A stretch of DNA of 36,960 bases from Burkholderiaceae bacterium (GCA_011525945.1 WYBJ01000182.1:1-36960), one strand, 5' to 3'. Positions 27,401 through 29,166 are shown, numbered from the stretch's first letter. Numbers and translations: made by a program. Notes: a model not told the origin generated them from the sequence alone.

Positions 27401-29166
27401 TCAAGCAGACCGCGACCTTCGACATCCGCTGGCACCACGGGCTCGGCGCCCTGGTCGATATCGAGTACTCGGCAACCGGTGTGGCGGGGCCCTTCCAGAC
27501 GCTGGTCGCGGACGAAGCGAACGACGGTCTGTATTCGTGGACGGTCGATCCGGCGCTCTTCCCGGTGGGGGACGATTACATCATCCGCGTACGCTCCTCG
27601 ACCGACCCGGCTATTGCGGATCGCTCGGACGGCACGTTTGCCATCGAGCTCGCGCCGTTGCAGGTAATCTCGCTCGCGCCGACTCATTCCGGATTCGCGC
27701 TGCGCTTCAATCGCGCGCTCGATCCGAGCGTGCTCAATCTATACGACGGTGGTGGCTTGGGCTGGGGATTGTCCGATCTCGCGCTGAAGGGTCCCGCGGG
27801 GCTGGTTCGCGGGTCGCTCGTACTCGATGACGATAACGCGGGATTCGTGTTCGTCAAGACGGGTACGCCGCTCGTTCACGGCGATTACGCGCTCACGTTG
27901 GAAAGCGGCGCCGCGGCGTTCCGTGCGCTCGACGGCGACCTGCTCGACGGCAATGTCGACGGCATCGAAGGCGACGATTTCACAGCGAGCTTCGATGTTG
28001 CCGGCAGTGCGGCTCATCTCGGCATCGCGGACTTTGCGCGCGGCCGGGGGCAGGAAGCCGGCGTTGCGAGCGGTGTGGGCGTTCCGCTGCGCATCACCGG
28101 TGCGGGCATGTTCACTGAAGCGAGCTTCCTGATCCGCTTCGATCCGGCGCTACTGCAAGTGACCGGTATTACCAACCCTGCGGGTGGAACGGCAACGATC
28201 GATCTCACCACGCCGGGAATCGCGGCGATCGACATCGTCTTCGATGCGCCCGTGAGCGGCGCCGATCTGGCGCTCGGCCGCCTGCTCGCCACGGTCCCCG
28301 CCGGCGCGCCCTACCGCGCGATGCAGGTGCTCGATGTCGACAAAGTCGTGGTCGACGGCGATGCCGACGCGGTGAACGACGACGACGGCGTGCACGTGGC
28401 CGCTTTCATCGGCGATACCACGGGCGAGGGGCGCTATTCGGCACTCGACGCGCAGCGCATCCAGCGCGTCATCGTACGCATGGACACCGGCTTCGGCGCG
28501 TATCCGCTGCTCGACCCGCTGATCGTCGGCGACGTGAACGCCACCGGACGCCTGGAGTCGATCGATGCGCTGCTCGTTCAGCGGCATATCGTGCGCTTCC
28601 CGGTGCCCGAGATCCCGGACCTGCCGCCATCGCCGCCGGGCGGATTGCGGCTGCTCGGCGAGCAGCCGGCATCGCCACTCGCGGCGCCGGCAGCGACACC
28701 GGCGGCGCCGAGTCGCACGTTCGCGCTGATGCCGGCCGAAACCGCCACTACTGCGGTGAGCCGGGAGGTACCGTCATCACCGCCCGCAGCAGTACGTAGC
28801 GACGCCGAGCCGGCTACTGCTGTACCCGCGGGTTTACGCAGCAGCGCCGCGGCGCCGGCGTCGTTGCACGCGACACCCGCTCCGATTCCGAGCGAGGCCG
28901 CCGTAATGCGGGAAAGTCTCGCTACGGCAGGCGACGCCGTAGCGGCGCGAGTGCGTAGCGCCCCCGTGATCGATTGGCGCGGCAAGCACGTCGCGGCGAA
29001 GGATCGAACGACGGATTGGGCAGCCAAGCCCTGGATGAGCGATTTGACGACACGGCTCGGGCAATCCGACCAGGAAGCGAACCCGAATGCACGCATCCGT
29101 ATCGCAGTGGCACGCGATCCGGCGATCGCAACGACCGTGAACACGCGAAGTGGCGCTCGTCTGTAG
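3433..29166 (+). CDS. Giant LEPR-XLL / RTX / dockerin repeat surface protein, 8577 aa
   Basis: A single uninterrupted frame of 8578 codons encodes an acidic protein rich in Ala, Asp, Thr, Gly and Val and, as far as I can see, with only two cysteines (Cys4, Cys19), both at the extreme N-terminus. Order of parts by residue: LEPR-XLL-like motif 47-61; beta-strand-rich repeats about 140-5350 with three inserted groups of an 'HGLxxGD' module; mixed beta region 5400-6140; RTX repeats 6147-6403; propeller-like repeats 6456-6840; beta-helix 6843-7210; KNH-like 7280-7386; beta-helix 7410-7970; KNH-like 7978-8073; SbsA-type Ig 8076-8191; cohesin-like 8196-8323; dockerin 8326-8388; Pro/Ala tail and terminal motif to 8577. 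No ordinary Sec signal peptide is visible, so the export route is open. A role as a very large extracellular adhesin or matrix protein is inferred. It is probably co-transcribed with the cohesin/PEP-CTERM gene 31 bp downstream. Confidence 0.93.
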   Translation: MKTCVVRSRPVFGHVAGACSAIAAAVERAFNPIDRSPRTPAYAGSRFEFEQLEQRLLLSADLPATVAAAAGASSSLASTPLAEDAPPASPSIDLSASAASFPSDAARPSAYFDIGPSRSALDATLRVAAVGETHVLQWLDNDSGAVLGMQPLERDVHVSVSGSDLDDTLVIDIDPGYTLHRITVAFDGGKGDDKLTGPRGDTDWLITGADAGSAGAVRFSGVEYLQGAADNEDTFTILHGGSISGLVDGGTGGFDSLVLAGGSFASVVYNAISASAGTIERDGDLLSYAGLEPIFDNLSATDRVIRTSDLTDNALLTDLGAQLSLASTDAIPTFESITFAKPTNSLTINLGADLGIPIVSDTDRLEIQALTLNADLIVNGEGGKDEVTITGSMALSGNPLTINAETIAVDPGVAVSAGDITFNATAALGTVATPDTLPLADVAAAIRINGASLDGDDIVLAAAASLVSSVTNPLPIIPAATLAANVSAEVAVTGNASIDATGAFSANASANVDATVLANAAVIPTGDEVAVAAPVINNTARSHLSDNTSLAAGGAVALAAATNTVVASTADGIAAVATVGTTVASPVVVVTTEAFIDDAADVTQADSIDLTAAASGTITTTANSTPAGAAGNPDILADLDIATAAGPQTDAAAIAVTILTSTTRAFIDTTGALSSAAAVSLLASSAFDVSTLANATPTVSADNNGFAVAVNFTQIVDEAFVDGTPTIDAPALDIRTGGGSTLTALSRSGAAGTNTNPGIAAGSLALNTNAPAVGPVQGNLSHAYIGAGAVLTLSGTTDVNIAAANTTVVDVSAEPQGAASIAEALGVGRSVAANISAYVTVASIDAGASISGARNLSVTADGNQTVLVSALAGALAGVDASAQTIAASLSANASNVLVDAAAAMVLAGTFTARATHRATNVIRASSDAAAAQSADPAAALALPIAANVSNDTASATVAGNVTAAGTIAISADTDVENEAESVAGVQGADPDDSSAAELVADEIAFLADRGNLAFGGTAVPPTTDPDVDTVNLAELLGNRTQGKAAALAANLSAALAGAAVTDTATLVSTGGALSVTATSDVDANALASASAVLNLVGIAAGIGLNVQQADTIASISGDATANGIEVRADMSGDGVHRLQADATSGTGIQIAGVAGAAAGTFSLGRSNAFIGDGASLTLGAGTDLLVEADAAVVNLANAEPLVDAGTTAGVGASFELNASTFATVAEIQDAAIAGADDVSVLANGTYTATAFAAAGVAADLGIGAAVAALISDTSTTANITNSTTPATITGDLTVAANHVANATHSGDASSNAADISAGAAIAFGVMQGGARAFAGNSMDVAGAVSVSALTDSFMDADAIASSAGVESDDLLLEVKLDLVLDEAFKALRPAFAVDPVSAVDGTANTITIAGHGLATGDSLLYSIGGDDEAIGGLADGSTYFVRVIDADTIRLHLTRADAANGVNAIDLAPASDADNAHVFQPSVPVAVGDLISAGRLGTGDGAVGAAAAAAANLDFTSALAGISTGADIASDGAVSVTATMDSDADAFATAQAVDSSVALGVAAAANITSQSNQAFIAGTVSAPQIEVQALLGDNGAADFTAQAISGGGDDANLGVAGAFAVNLSAPLLPLDPIVIPIPALPTLPAIPAVPGLPPLPPLTLPAIPALPDIPVPTGGEQAAVIQDGAQLTLTGGGDLLVRSDYIGNYTATTSATPQASAIVGVGPSVSANAITQRSLAEIQDAVITGTVVAGDDRSDIQVLATGDYAATATATAGASNAVNLPAAVALNYNDLNTVARALNTAGQSAISGNLTIAADHDALTTHSANSDSGVGGTASVGAAIAMGYVLGGAEASSAMRIDVPTGSVSILAGNVSFLDADALSGQSGAVADPAGDVVTEQIEAQIEGLLALAGQGEIPEDVIRILQRASAETADGPIGAAAAAAMNLDFGYSEAALGAGGVLDTGSAPLVAATGDMDADALASAQTVDAASGVGVAVAINVDAQRIEGSIGGDVTAPSISLTTGPDGDGANTFDATALSGAGADDIGVAGAFALNLSGDPRDIIAAERTGGGQHVARIADDANLTLTTASDVSIISTYVGDYDAVASASPLSGTLGIGPSVAINAIQHDTIAEIGDALITGADDVIVTATGAYTIDTLATAGAESDGSLPAAVALTATSNDTIARVRPGSTMSTIAGDLIVMASHNADADTIADAAAGGADVGLGVAIAAGGPLGGASADGGANMTVAGDVTVLANTDSVADADASASQAGTLIGGLTVDEETQRQLRRLATIAGVADILYPFVDPNPPLAASFNAETDVDDATDTITIATPHEFDSGDAVVYHNNQDDTSIGVLVDGTTYFISVDAVEPAHVRLHANRADALAGANALDLAPLVADEDRHSLVAERTFDPATAVDDTADTVAVGSFAGLSDGDAVKYFNGGGDNVGGLVDGRRYFVNVDASDPNAMTLQLFETRREAMTGTNPLDLDASVASGTTHRIAKVVDAYHERDIEVDASADVNDAANRIDIVPAGIETGDSVIYRTRGDAQSIGGLTDGTTYFVRIVNDDNGAPVGIQLHTSRADADANANAIDLAPAAGADRAHALEPAYVIDPATMVDSGDNTIDLSAVNVHAGDAVIYRNGGGTSIGGLTDDTVYYILPPVGGRVMLMESDGSGIVDLDASVATGTQHRFERVLVDAPAEDNVPDIRMGAAAAIAAAAGRPVSHAAIGAGGNIVADDVVVSASMDYDSTADANALEIGGVIGVGVAAAGNYSEGSHIAEVGNEATVDASTLSLIASGPADVPFDYDADAASGAANLGGNLAGSIAVNALRNHTAVRIGDDATVSVDGQLDLLANLRRDGGIIVDAGRARSDTFAGEAALGGLAAAGAAAAGTLTLQGDIVEASIGEGAVVTAPDGVDVRAKTRHEFDNRAVGGSISLVFAAAVGAGFNYTNSEALAEVAGSVDVADGNLDVVAATDNAYAPEALGLAAGGLVAVAGTVEANVSNNITRAGISGAGTITADAVNVRAADTSSLDADAGALAVSILGAAGASLGHNAMANAVMAFIDGATVTTDVSAVQVNARSDYDIDALALGLSAAGLVAGVGSFSINTLANTTSAALRSGASIDSAGDVTVEASDESSVEANSGGLAASGLVGFGASVATNTLSNTVEAYSDEANVTADSGQFALTATASNDVAALALGFGAGGIVGGFATVTSNDIDTRSDASVRRGGTIEALSALIRASDDSSIDADSGGLAASLGVGVGGSIARNTMGANVSAGIGGATLTTTSGNVDIGAQSSFDAQADALGFSIAGLIGGIGTVTINDLANATRAFIDDGAIVDSAAAVLIVAQDDSSADADSGGLAVGGLVGAGLSFASSKIFDDVDAVIDGVETIVDAAGALLLQATLAPTVSANAVGFSASAFAAASGAVSVAETGGRARAAILNGATVSADTILIDATAQATPEADAGGFAGSAFAAAGVMIAETVAGHGAQAEATGVITTSQLDVSADATRSGEADVSFFGIALFTGEVGFEAEKTAGTTSAIIGADADITITGGGDVNVSAVSNDSADPHIVDAAVGAFMIGAQATSALIESSTRSRVSGRVSARNVNVSATADKQADAVTDIVNISILTLNGVALSGIADALPEDLPISIIPPFDTVATAEITGTTEAFLGDGADVTASGTLSISADSTNNANANNLSAGATLVNVADTAAHATAGGATRVHIDEGASIDVTALTTTATADNDASAGGDYAGVSGVNVQLADVVALTNHVVAAYIGPAKGDAPSGDPNTTLRIDNGGLNLIATSQNDASVGQITLDASLVTYEKVRPEANAGGATRAHVGGGFDIFADGVEANAQATNTASTQAFSFELGLVDVDESERSARTTHTTEAFVSAGANLDINGGALTLDADSVNDVSIDQITPVDIGVVDLNFVSSTADAGGSTSAYVAEGATLAAAALTANATSDNEAEVDRFQFGASVVGLQKATPRAFTTHNTAAYVGPAAGVDPTGAAGTVTLSGALDLNATSTNDATVGDVSIGFGVVGIDLMKPEMRAGGSTRVLVGGDYTISATGIDGEARATNNAGSNAVPISINLVDVSEVSAEVRTTHETEAIVSRAADFTLNGGGIALDAESRNAATLDRVDLGASLVSVGTLKPLVETAGATRAFVEEGAAVRAGSLALAAAAENDASLDSVIVAVSLVDVSTIRPTVQTTHVVDAYVGPRAGVAPNGASGLIDVAGTLSVSAGQVGSGNSASIDAFSLSVGLVTFDSVRPEVMVGGQTLAHLGGNFAIDAGAVNVTASALDNSASSDIFALNIGLVNVGAGGAASPIRVAHETAAYLADAADVTVTGGPLAFLAESSADVNADNFNIGVSLANVSELNAVARLESTTRAFVGANAQLDAGNVSLTARSTGNSASASMTSVDVSLLNVVDLNPTATVADTVETFIAGGANVDAGDIALSSILNSQADADADTGGFGLVDVRSVDPIAQAQSSVRSFVDGVVASGDLTLSASATRDADAQTAVVAIGVVGSAGADASADTSGNTQVYFGSASRITASGNVSGSAVSINRSNAKSTGGGGGVVGVGILDSSANLTGATTAYFNPGAQVLGAANVELSAVAANTAKAETTAGTGGVVSVRGAQATATVTPAIEAVIDNNVSMQNVGGAVTLHAESLRAEGDSNAGSYGGGLVDVGAARTDTDVTPTINAYIDTGATLDVGGSVTVEALARAQSAGSLDDTFTPDQATIDNDTITFVQHGLNNGDRVTYNPNGNPAIGTADGGTLTTAREYSVIATGDDTIQLGAQFSGEGANTGNALDPGIGVDASRDRIRFAVAHGFETGDAVKYSNDGTSISTGLNATDTFFVRKLDDFTVKLYATENEARGLGGFADDLFFPVSVDATADTITVAGSGYAEDQAITYRAAPSVPFTSEAVDFDSGTGTAVDNDQLFLPGHGFSNGNRVIYRVQSGGTPIGGLTPDTAYFVIRLDGDHIQLAATLDATDPDDADDDVGITPIALSPDKNPPHDQERHLLEREAIGGLADGVTYYARNVSGNTFQLATTPGGAPITNLDGAGRIGLHAFSRPGFDLTAQDGTHSLRLDLTTAPGGSHLLLGPGGVSLRTISPPAGDGQSSASAKGGGGGFVAYGNPDSDLVITQNVQAFIAAASLQAGGDVEVHSSSVVNSSAYASNGGGGFVAVGESDANNDVNHNNRAYIGVDDGDGNIVGDGVNIEAAGHLSVTSESSLDVSIRSNSDAGGFVADVDAASHGTLNDETQAVVGSNARVTARSASLLSQWTHLDFIYHSESDAGGFAGDADATANGSVNPHALTAIRGGAQLTGFEGVDVRARLNDSTMSQSDVDADFDGLFGDGDEHTDANYNPSTLIDADPGALVTAGPRLFPGPGVPAIDVTPLQQPAGFDRLALFVQIDTEDAPRNINWDSNVLLLPGPNPTLIVDPDGRIVKAINAAVLGVGSAIGSFVDPDFNGSFTVDNIINDNDRGQALFRSNDTGDSNIVTVLPNGPLFTFRETYVGVEILNQSGLDMVISDIEVVNTFISTPEDEVIIEVDHVDNFEFDVNHDFKPTLIEIANTINQINGLAPDITFAGVVNNPIGMTDVFNARGDILSSLPGGGEFPTPPGLIRTDSFRIEAVQGSVGRTDAQRLRLEIVESNDGPTGGDRYRTSDAGFRNYMELRGLLRRALVGAEGVTGFNVDVERIKSGSGRSADVNLELLNGFNQPTVIPGPYEVEVFEPVVVNTPVNPPGPPGAPPRTTIVTDHFRQSPGSVPTIFPRGVWGAGIAAIDVRYVVGQTLDPIRRIISGNNIDILGLPIQGGPFINLLGWTDIVESGPLFPGNIDVLTNGHITLTEEIGDMRVGRIESTARDVYLTSRLADIIDLPADESEADVLGVNLRFNAPLGRVGTFENPLEIDSSRPVDGVVKADALSDIVLIEMALDMNVDRARSESGDVSLTTIRGSILDAFDDAAADSIGVNLIFDARNGRIGDNDNDFDIDSSTPRPGRLIATASSSVYLTETDSSLNVQQVVAPGGFIRLTVPDTVATDEDLILMEGGIIFTNEADISLRIGDDIDTRLETAMFTPSDIDIIGDFGDSDPGIGSRIVLRGAMIADRTTINTQRDADEVRIENRILNTFIFTSGGDDLIFGSDAGGDDDNLNDATYFGDFIDAGPDNDRVFGLGGADAIFGMDGNDVIDGGANGDFIDGGLGDDDLRGGFGNDLIHGQGGFDDIDGGRDNDFLYGEGDDDRIHAGGGGINIILGGAGDDYLEGSDEGIDGINGEAGRDYIFGYAGNDILLGGANDDIVDGGAGDDAIQGGAGRDLLLGGANHDTIAGDDTAPGDDNAVDYLYGDFGTNLGEPGSGRDRLNGDGGNDLLFGEGEDDEIIDLLGASNLINAGAGDNPNLIVAPPVTPNPIVAVSPDDPFALDTLPSGPTYAGWWAEIAASATGFGLSGGVGAALDTTVATDASGIRYVAWADSRNGNYEIYVAREAAGAWEMIGGSAAGGGVSDSQTDSRQPALLVFDGRPTVVWTEVNGNGTDIMGAQYDAGTDSWVGLGTSLLPGGISATARADRPQIVQANGRILVTWIDTSSGTSQVYARTFDGANWVEITPGSASGLGITQTKDQVSDYDVAAEGGRIAVTWSGGFGDKVEVFARVRAGTGWVGLAGSHELGGLSMSDKIESREPDAAWLDGQLFIAYRERVNDYEQIYVKTFSGGAWVSAGPDGAVNGGVSDTLRRSLDPKLESGGGEMFLVWVEHDNADYAGTGASIFAKRWDGTQFIETLPGDASGGGISATGGKLSALDLAVDPSGRPTVGWTDDTPGVPQAYLRTMSELPDQVFLVAGASVQAILDANDLGAGDFIVLAPGLYAGFTLEADDAGVTVLGAQGGGSTIAGAVDIEAGGVLQRLNLAAGVTISAGTSAFALVDNRIGDDGLVIQGGSALQILHNRFNGTTGITFAGEAKGLIAHNDVFAGDTGLVIDAAFGGDIRDNDIRDAILGVRYDAAAPLNANRIHDNKVGIRSTVGGTTAALGFLAGSVPNEITGNDTGVALVGAQMQNQRVIGNTIGVSGSGILGGSDLATANVIERGKFGVSDFDGTIRFNRIGANGVGIVAESGSRIENNHIYRNAQVGVSIVDENDVHIEGNTMYTPSGDLVRLEGGATDVEVLRNTLWTEKGYDLFVANDSQKGFFSDFNNLYASASGMVGFWTRDFGDVLDWQADIARFDLNSIGATVVNPDWARPHFESRHNDEFDLMPMFGTQRFSSPLAAPLPGVDHIALRTPDLYVDAVRNRALPIRWQSFDNTDASQVRIDLYQDTPDGPAFLLTIAAATADDGEFLWTPAASGIAFGTYGLRIQVSWVKNPLVLDRSQEPFTVPEDGTDYFVDDAANVNDEFTPAGIGDNRHTGKIAAAPKPYATNLIRVYDLKAGDRVMVDTGAYSMIDPVAISGSSNLGLGLDEGFLLTGPTNAARVAELFPAIPGDRTRALVELADADGMAIDHLTLRAAERGLYAHGGSDDLSASFITAFGHALDGIRIATDSPANDFLNLSSHDNGAYGIRIEGAIGSLRNSIVQLNASGGVFVSGPVDSIVNNTAFGNTGYGFDIVDPGETTIQRNAAFDNTRGMRVDNEGAIGSALVGSKTLAPLTANRVWENVLSGLEALGNVTVAGNTVVDQTAAAAIGIAIERGAVAQANVVRGNGVGIDAVGGAVLGNRVYGNRVIGIRGEGTGVLENVVYTNPVGVHVSGDGVLVRNNLVYDSEVVGLRVQGGSETEILNNTLFELTADTLRISGGTHDATLRNNIFWAEHGSGIVVAADSQSGFASDYNIFFRSLFGSGEVGVWGGVARTSLADWRAAAGTDTDSLFINPLFVDADGADNILGFVDGMTDGRDDDFHVRSQFGSFHGGALAPVEGPSFFGPGVPLALVPVELIDAQQSPAIDRGHPDDPFAREPLPNGGYINIGAYGNTEQASKSPAEFIIVIAPNGGEVIKQTATFDIRWHHGLGALVDIEYSATGVAGPFQTLVADEANDGLYSWTVDPALFPVGDDYIIRVRSSTDPAIADRSDGTFAIELAPLQVISLAPTHSGFALRFNRALDPSVLNLYDGGGLGWGLSDLALKGPAGLVRGSLVLDDDNAGFVFVKTGTPLVHGDYALTLESGAAAFRALDGDLLDGNVDGIEGDDFTASFDVAGSAAHLGIADFARGRGQEAGVASGVGVPLRITGAGMFTEASFLIRFDPALLQVTGITNPAGGTATIDLTTPGIAAIDIVFDAPVSGADLALGRLLATVPAGAPYRAMQVLDVDKVVVDGDADAVNDDDGVHVAAFIGDTTGEGRYSALDAQRIQRVIVRMDTGFGAYPLLDPLIVGDVNATGRLESIDALLVQRHIVRFPVPEIPDLPPSPPGGLRLLGEQPASPLAAPAATPAAPSRTFALMPAETATTAVSREVPSSPPAAVRSDAEPATAVPAGLRSSAAAPASLHATPAPIPSEAAVMRESLATAGDAVAARVRSAPVIDWRGKHVAAKDRTTDWAAKPWMSDLTTRLGQSDQEANPNARIRIAVARDPAIATTVNTRSGARL
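3571..3615 (+). other. LEPR-XLL-like N-terminal motif (residues 47-61)
   Basis: The segment FEFEQLEQRLLLSAD matches the LEPR-XLL signature found near the N-terminus of very large repetitive surface proteins, except that the Pro of LEPR is Gln here. It follows a basic, weakly hydrophobic leader of 46 residues. The motif's function is not established; proposed links to export or targeting are inference. Confidence 0.8.
7600..7875 (+). repeat. Single HGLxxGD / GGLxDGTxYFV module
   Basis: About 90 residues: a strand pattern 'NTITIAGHGLATGDSLLYS', then 'IGGLADGSTYFVRVIDADTI', then 'LHLTRADAANGVNAIDLAP'. It interrupts the beta-strand repeats and is the first of three places where this module occurs. 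Such modules recur in giant marine and soil bacterial surface proteins; I know of no assigned function. Confidence 0.75.
8311..8460 (+). other. Pro/Leu/Ile-rich linker (residues ~1627-1676)
   Basis: A low-complexity stretch with repeated 'IPALP', 'LPAIP' and 'GLPPLPPLTLPAIPALPDIP' units, about one Pro every three residues. It sits between two copies of the 400-residue super-repeat. It is probably a stiff polyproline-II-like spacer; no signal or binding motif is recognisable. Confidence 0.75.
10350..11511 (+). repeat. Tandem array of four HGLxxGD / GGLxDGTxYFV modules
   Basis: Four consecutive units of about 85-105 residues (starting near 10350, 10642, 10930 and 11246). Each has 'D-x-TxxxGDAVxY-x-N/G', 'GGLxDGTxYFV' and a closing 'A-x-x-LDLAP/LDASVATGTxHR'. 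The glycine in the turn and the Tyr-Phe pair are the most constant. Units are well diverged, so expansion is not recent. Confidence 0.78.
12181..13830 (+). repeat. 108-residue tandem repeat with regular period
   Basis: The motif 'D-D/E-S-S-x-x-A-D/N-SGGLA' begins at 12505 (as ADTSSLDADAGALA), 12829, 13150 and 13474, giving steps of 324, 321 and 324 nt. Each unit contains two halves of about 54 residues: 'SGGLAASGLVGFGASVATN' and 'ALGFGAGGIVGGFATVTSN'. The alternating small-residue and glycine pattern is what a stacked beta-solenoid would give. Flanking degenerate units extend the array to both sides. Confidence 0.8.
14400..17010 (+). repeat. About 220-residue super-repeat made of ~65-residue units
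   Basis: The marker 'AYIGP/AYVGP-x-x-G-x-x-P-x-G' occurs at 14749, 15418 and 16078, steps of 669 and 660 nt. Between markers are shorter units of the form 'THxTxAFVxxGAxL ... LxLxAxSxNxA ... xxxLVxV'. Every second or third unit instead carries 'GGxTRAxVGGxFxI'. This gives a hierarchical repeat: strand pair, 65-residue unit, 220-residue super-unit. Confidence 0.75.
17635..18731 (+). repeat. Third HGLxxGD module array (about five units)
   Basis: Units include 'NDTITFVQHGLNNGDRVTY', 'FAVAHGFETGDAVKYSNDG', 'FLPGHGFSNGNRVIYRVQ' with 'IGGLTPDTAYFVIRLDGDHI', and 'AIGGLADGVTYYARNVSGNT'. One unit (near 18120-18210) is shortened and lacks the GGLxDGTxY turn. The array closes with 'LTAQDGTHSLRLDLT' and leads into Gly-rich repeats. 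Confidence 0.76.
18829..19500 (+). repeat. Gly/Asp-rich 'GGF' repeats
   Basis: Four units of about 55 residues each open with a GGF motif: GGGGFVAYGNPDSD, GGGGFVAVGESDANND, SDAGGFVADVDAASHG and SDAGGFAGDADATANG. Each is followed by an Asn/Val/Ala strand and 'AxVGxxA' turn. They continue the solenoid-like pattern before a non-repetitive stretch (19660-21870). Confidence 0.65.
19660..21870 (+). other. Non-repetitive mixed-beta region of the giant (residues ~5410-6146)
   Basis: This part lacks obvious tandem repeats. It contains Asn/Asp-rich segments such as FVDPDFNGSFTVDNIIND, a Pro-rich turn (NTPVNPPGPPGAPPRTTIV), and two similar blocks with 'IDLPADESEADVLGVNLRFN' and 'FDDAAADSIGVNLIFDARNG' that end in 'GRxGxxxNxxxIDSS'. 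The paired blocks point to an internal duplication. I do not recognise a named domain. Confidence 0.5.
21871..22640 (+). repeat. RTX (hemolysin-type Ca2+-binding) repeat block
   Basis: About 17-20 nonapeptide-like units of the GGxGxDxUx type, for example GGDDLIFGSDAGG, GLGGADAIFGMDGNDVIDG, GGAGDDYLEGSDEG, GYAGNDILLGGANDDIVDG and GGAGDDAIQGGAGRDLLLG. Such arrays fold into calcium-filled beta-rolls outside the cell and are typical of type I secretion substrates. Here the block lies about 2170 residues before the C-terminus rather than near it. Confidence 0.95.
22740..23950 (+). other. Propeller-like repeats (WxDSxxGNxEIYV type)
   Basis: Five or six units of about 65-70 residues alternate 'YVAWADSRNGNYEIYVARE'-like strands with 'WxxIGGSAxGGGVS' turns. 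Later units include VVWTEVNGNGTDIMGAQYD, LVTWIDTSSGTSQVYARTF, FIAYRERVNDYEQIYVKTF and FLVWVEHDN. The pattern resembles a sialidase or BNR-like beta-propeller. No catalytic residues were identified, so a binding or structural role is more likely. Confidence 0.6.
23960..25060 (+). other. Right-handed parallel beta-helix 1 (PbH1/NosD-like)
   Basis: Successive rungs carry the typical Asn ladder: LVDNRIGDDGLVIQGG, ILHNRFNGTTGITF, LIAHNDVFAGDTGLVI, GDIRDNDIRDAILGV, NRIHDNKVGI, FNRIGANGVGIVAESG, IENNHIYRNAQVGVSI and VEVLRNTLW. This is the NosD/pectate-lyase-like helix found in surface proteins. It ends with 'DSQKGFFSDFNNLY', which is repeated in helix 2. Confidence 0.82.
25270..25590 (+). other. KNH-like beta-sandwich 1
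   Basis: The pattern 'LPIRWQSFDNTDASQVRIDL', 'DGEFLWTPAASGIAFGTYGL' and 'RIQVSWVKNPLVLDRSQEPF' matches the Ser-Thr-rich KNH/Kre9-type domain ('I-x-W ... V-x-I-x-L ... G-x-Y-x-W-x-P ... Y-x-I-R-V ... D-x-S-x-x-x-F'). It serves as a spacer between the two beta-helices. Confidence 0.6.
25660..27350 (+). other. Right-handed parallel beta-helix 2 (PbH1-like)
   Basis: A second Asn-ladder helix: SIVNNTAFGNTGYGFDI, TIQRNAAFDNTRGMRV, NVTVAGNTVVDQ, VLGNRVYGNRVIGIRG, VLVRNNLVYDSEVVGLRV, EILNNTLFELTADTLRI and ATLRNNIFWAEHGSGIVV. It ends with 'DSQSGFASDYNIFF', matching the end of helix 1, so helix plus KNH-like domain is a duplicated module. Confidence 0.82.
27364..27651 (+). other. KNH-like beta-sandwich 2
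   Basis: Begins 'IAPNGGEVIKQTATFDIRW', continues 'VDIEYSATGVAGPF', 'DGLYSWTVDPALFPVGDDY' and ends 'IRVRSSTDPAIADRSDGTF'. The PNGGE start and the W-V/I-Y-W-x-P-Y-RV-S order are characteristic of the KNH-type domain that often sits next to beta-helices in surface proteins. Confidence 0.78.
27655..28008 (+). other. SbsA-type Ig-like domain
   Basis: Reads 'LQVISLAPTHSGFALRFNRA', 'LDPSVLNLYD', 'DLALKGPAGLVRGSLVLDDD', 'LVHGDYALTLESGAAAFRAL', 'DGDLLDGNVDGIEGDDFTAS'. The 'FxxxLDPSxxNLY' and 'DGxLLDGxxDGxxGDDF' signatures fit the Big_5/SbsA Ig-like fold. Confidence 0.75.
28018..28402 (+). other. Cohesin-like domain in the giant
   Basis: The segment starts 'LGIADFARGRGQEAGV' and has 'FLIRFDPALLQVTGITNPAG', 'DIVFDAPVSGADLALGRLLA', 'TVPAGAPYRAMQVLDVDKV'. 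This follows the cohesin-like order: G-x-x-V-x-L strand, 'YDPxLLxVxG', 'G-x-L...A-x-VP'. It stands immediately before the dockerin, a common arrangement in proteins of this kind. Whether it binds any dockerin is unknown. Confidence 0.7.
28408..28599 (+). other. Type I dockerin
   Basis: Two EF-hand-like calcium loops are visible: GDTTGEGRYSALDAQRIQRV (loop at residues ~8327-8339) and GDVNATGRLESIDALLVQRH (loop from ~8366), 39 residues apart, each followed by a helix. Position-12 Asp is present in both (LDA, IDA). Dockerins bind cohesins, normally with calcium. The spacer 'IVRMDTGFGAYPLLDPLI' is typical of surface-protein dockerins. Confidence 0.85.
28600..29163 (+). other. Pro/Ala-rich tail with C-terminal motif
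   Basis: After the dockerin comes a disordered-looking Pro/Ala/Ser tail of about 120 residues. The last 66 residues change character: VIDWRGK (from 28966), a Trp-rich stretch DWAAKPWMSDL, then NPNARIRIAV. This ordered-looking end after a long flexible tail suggests a terminal recognition or secretion element. It is not a PEP-CTERM, LPXTG or ordinary T1SS end. Confidence 0.5.
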
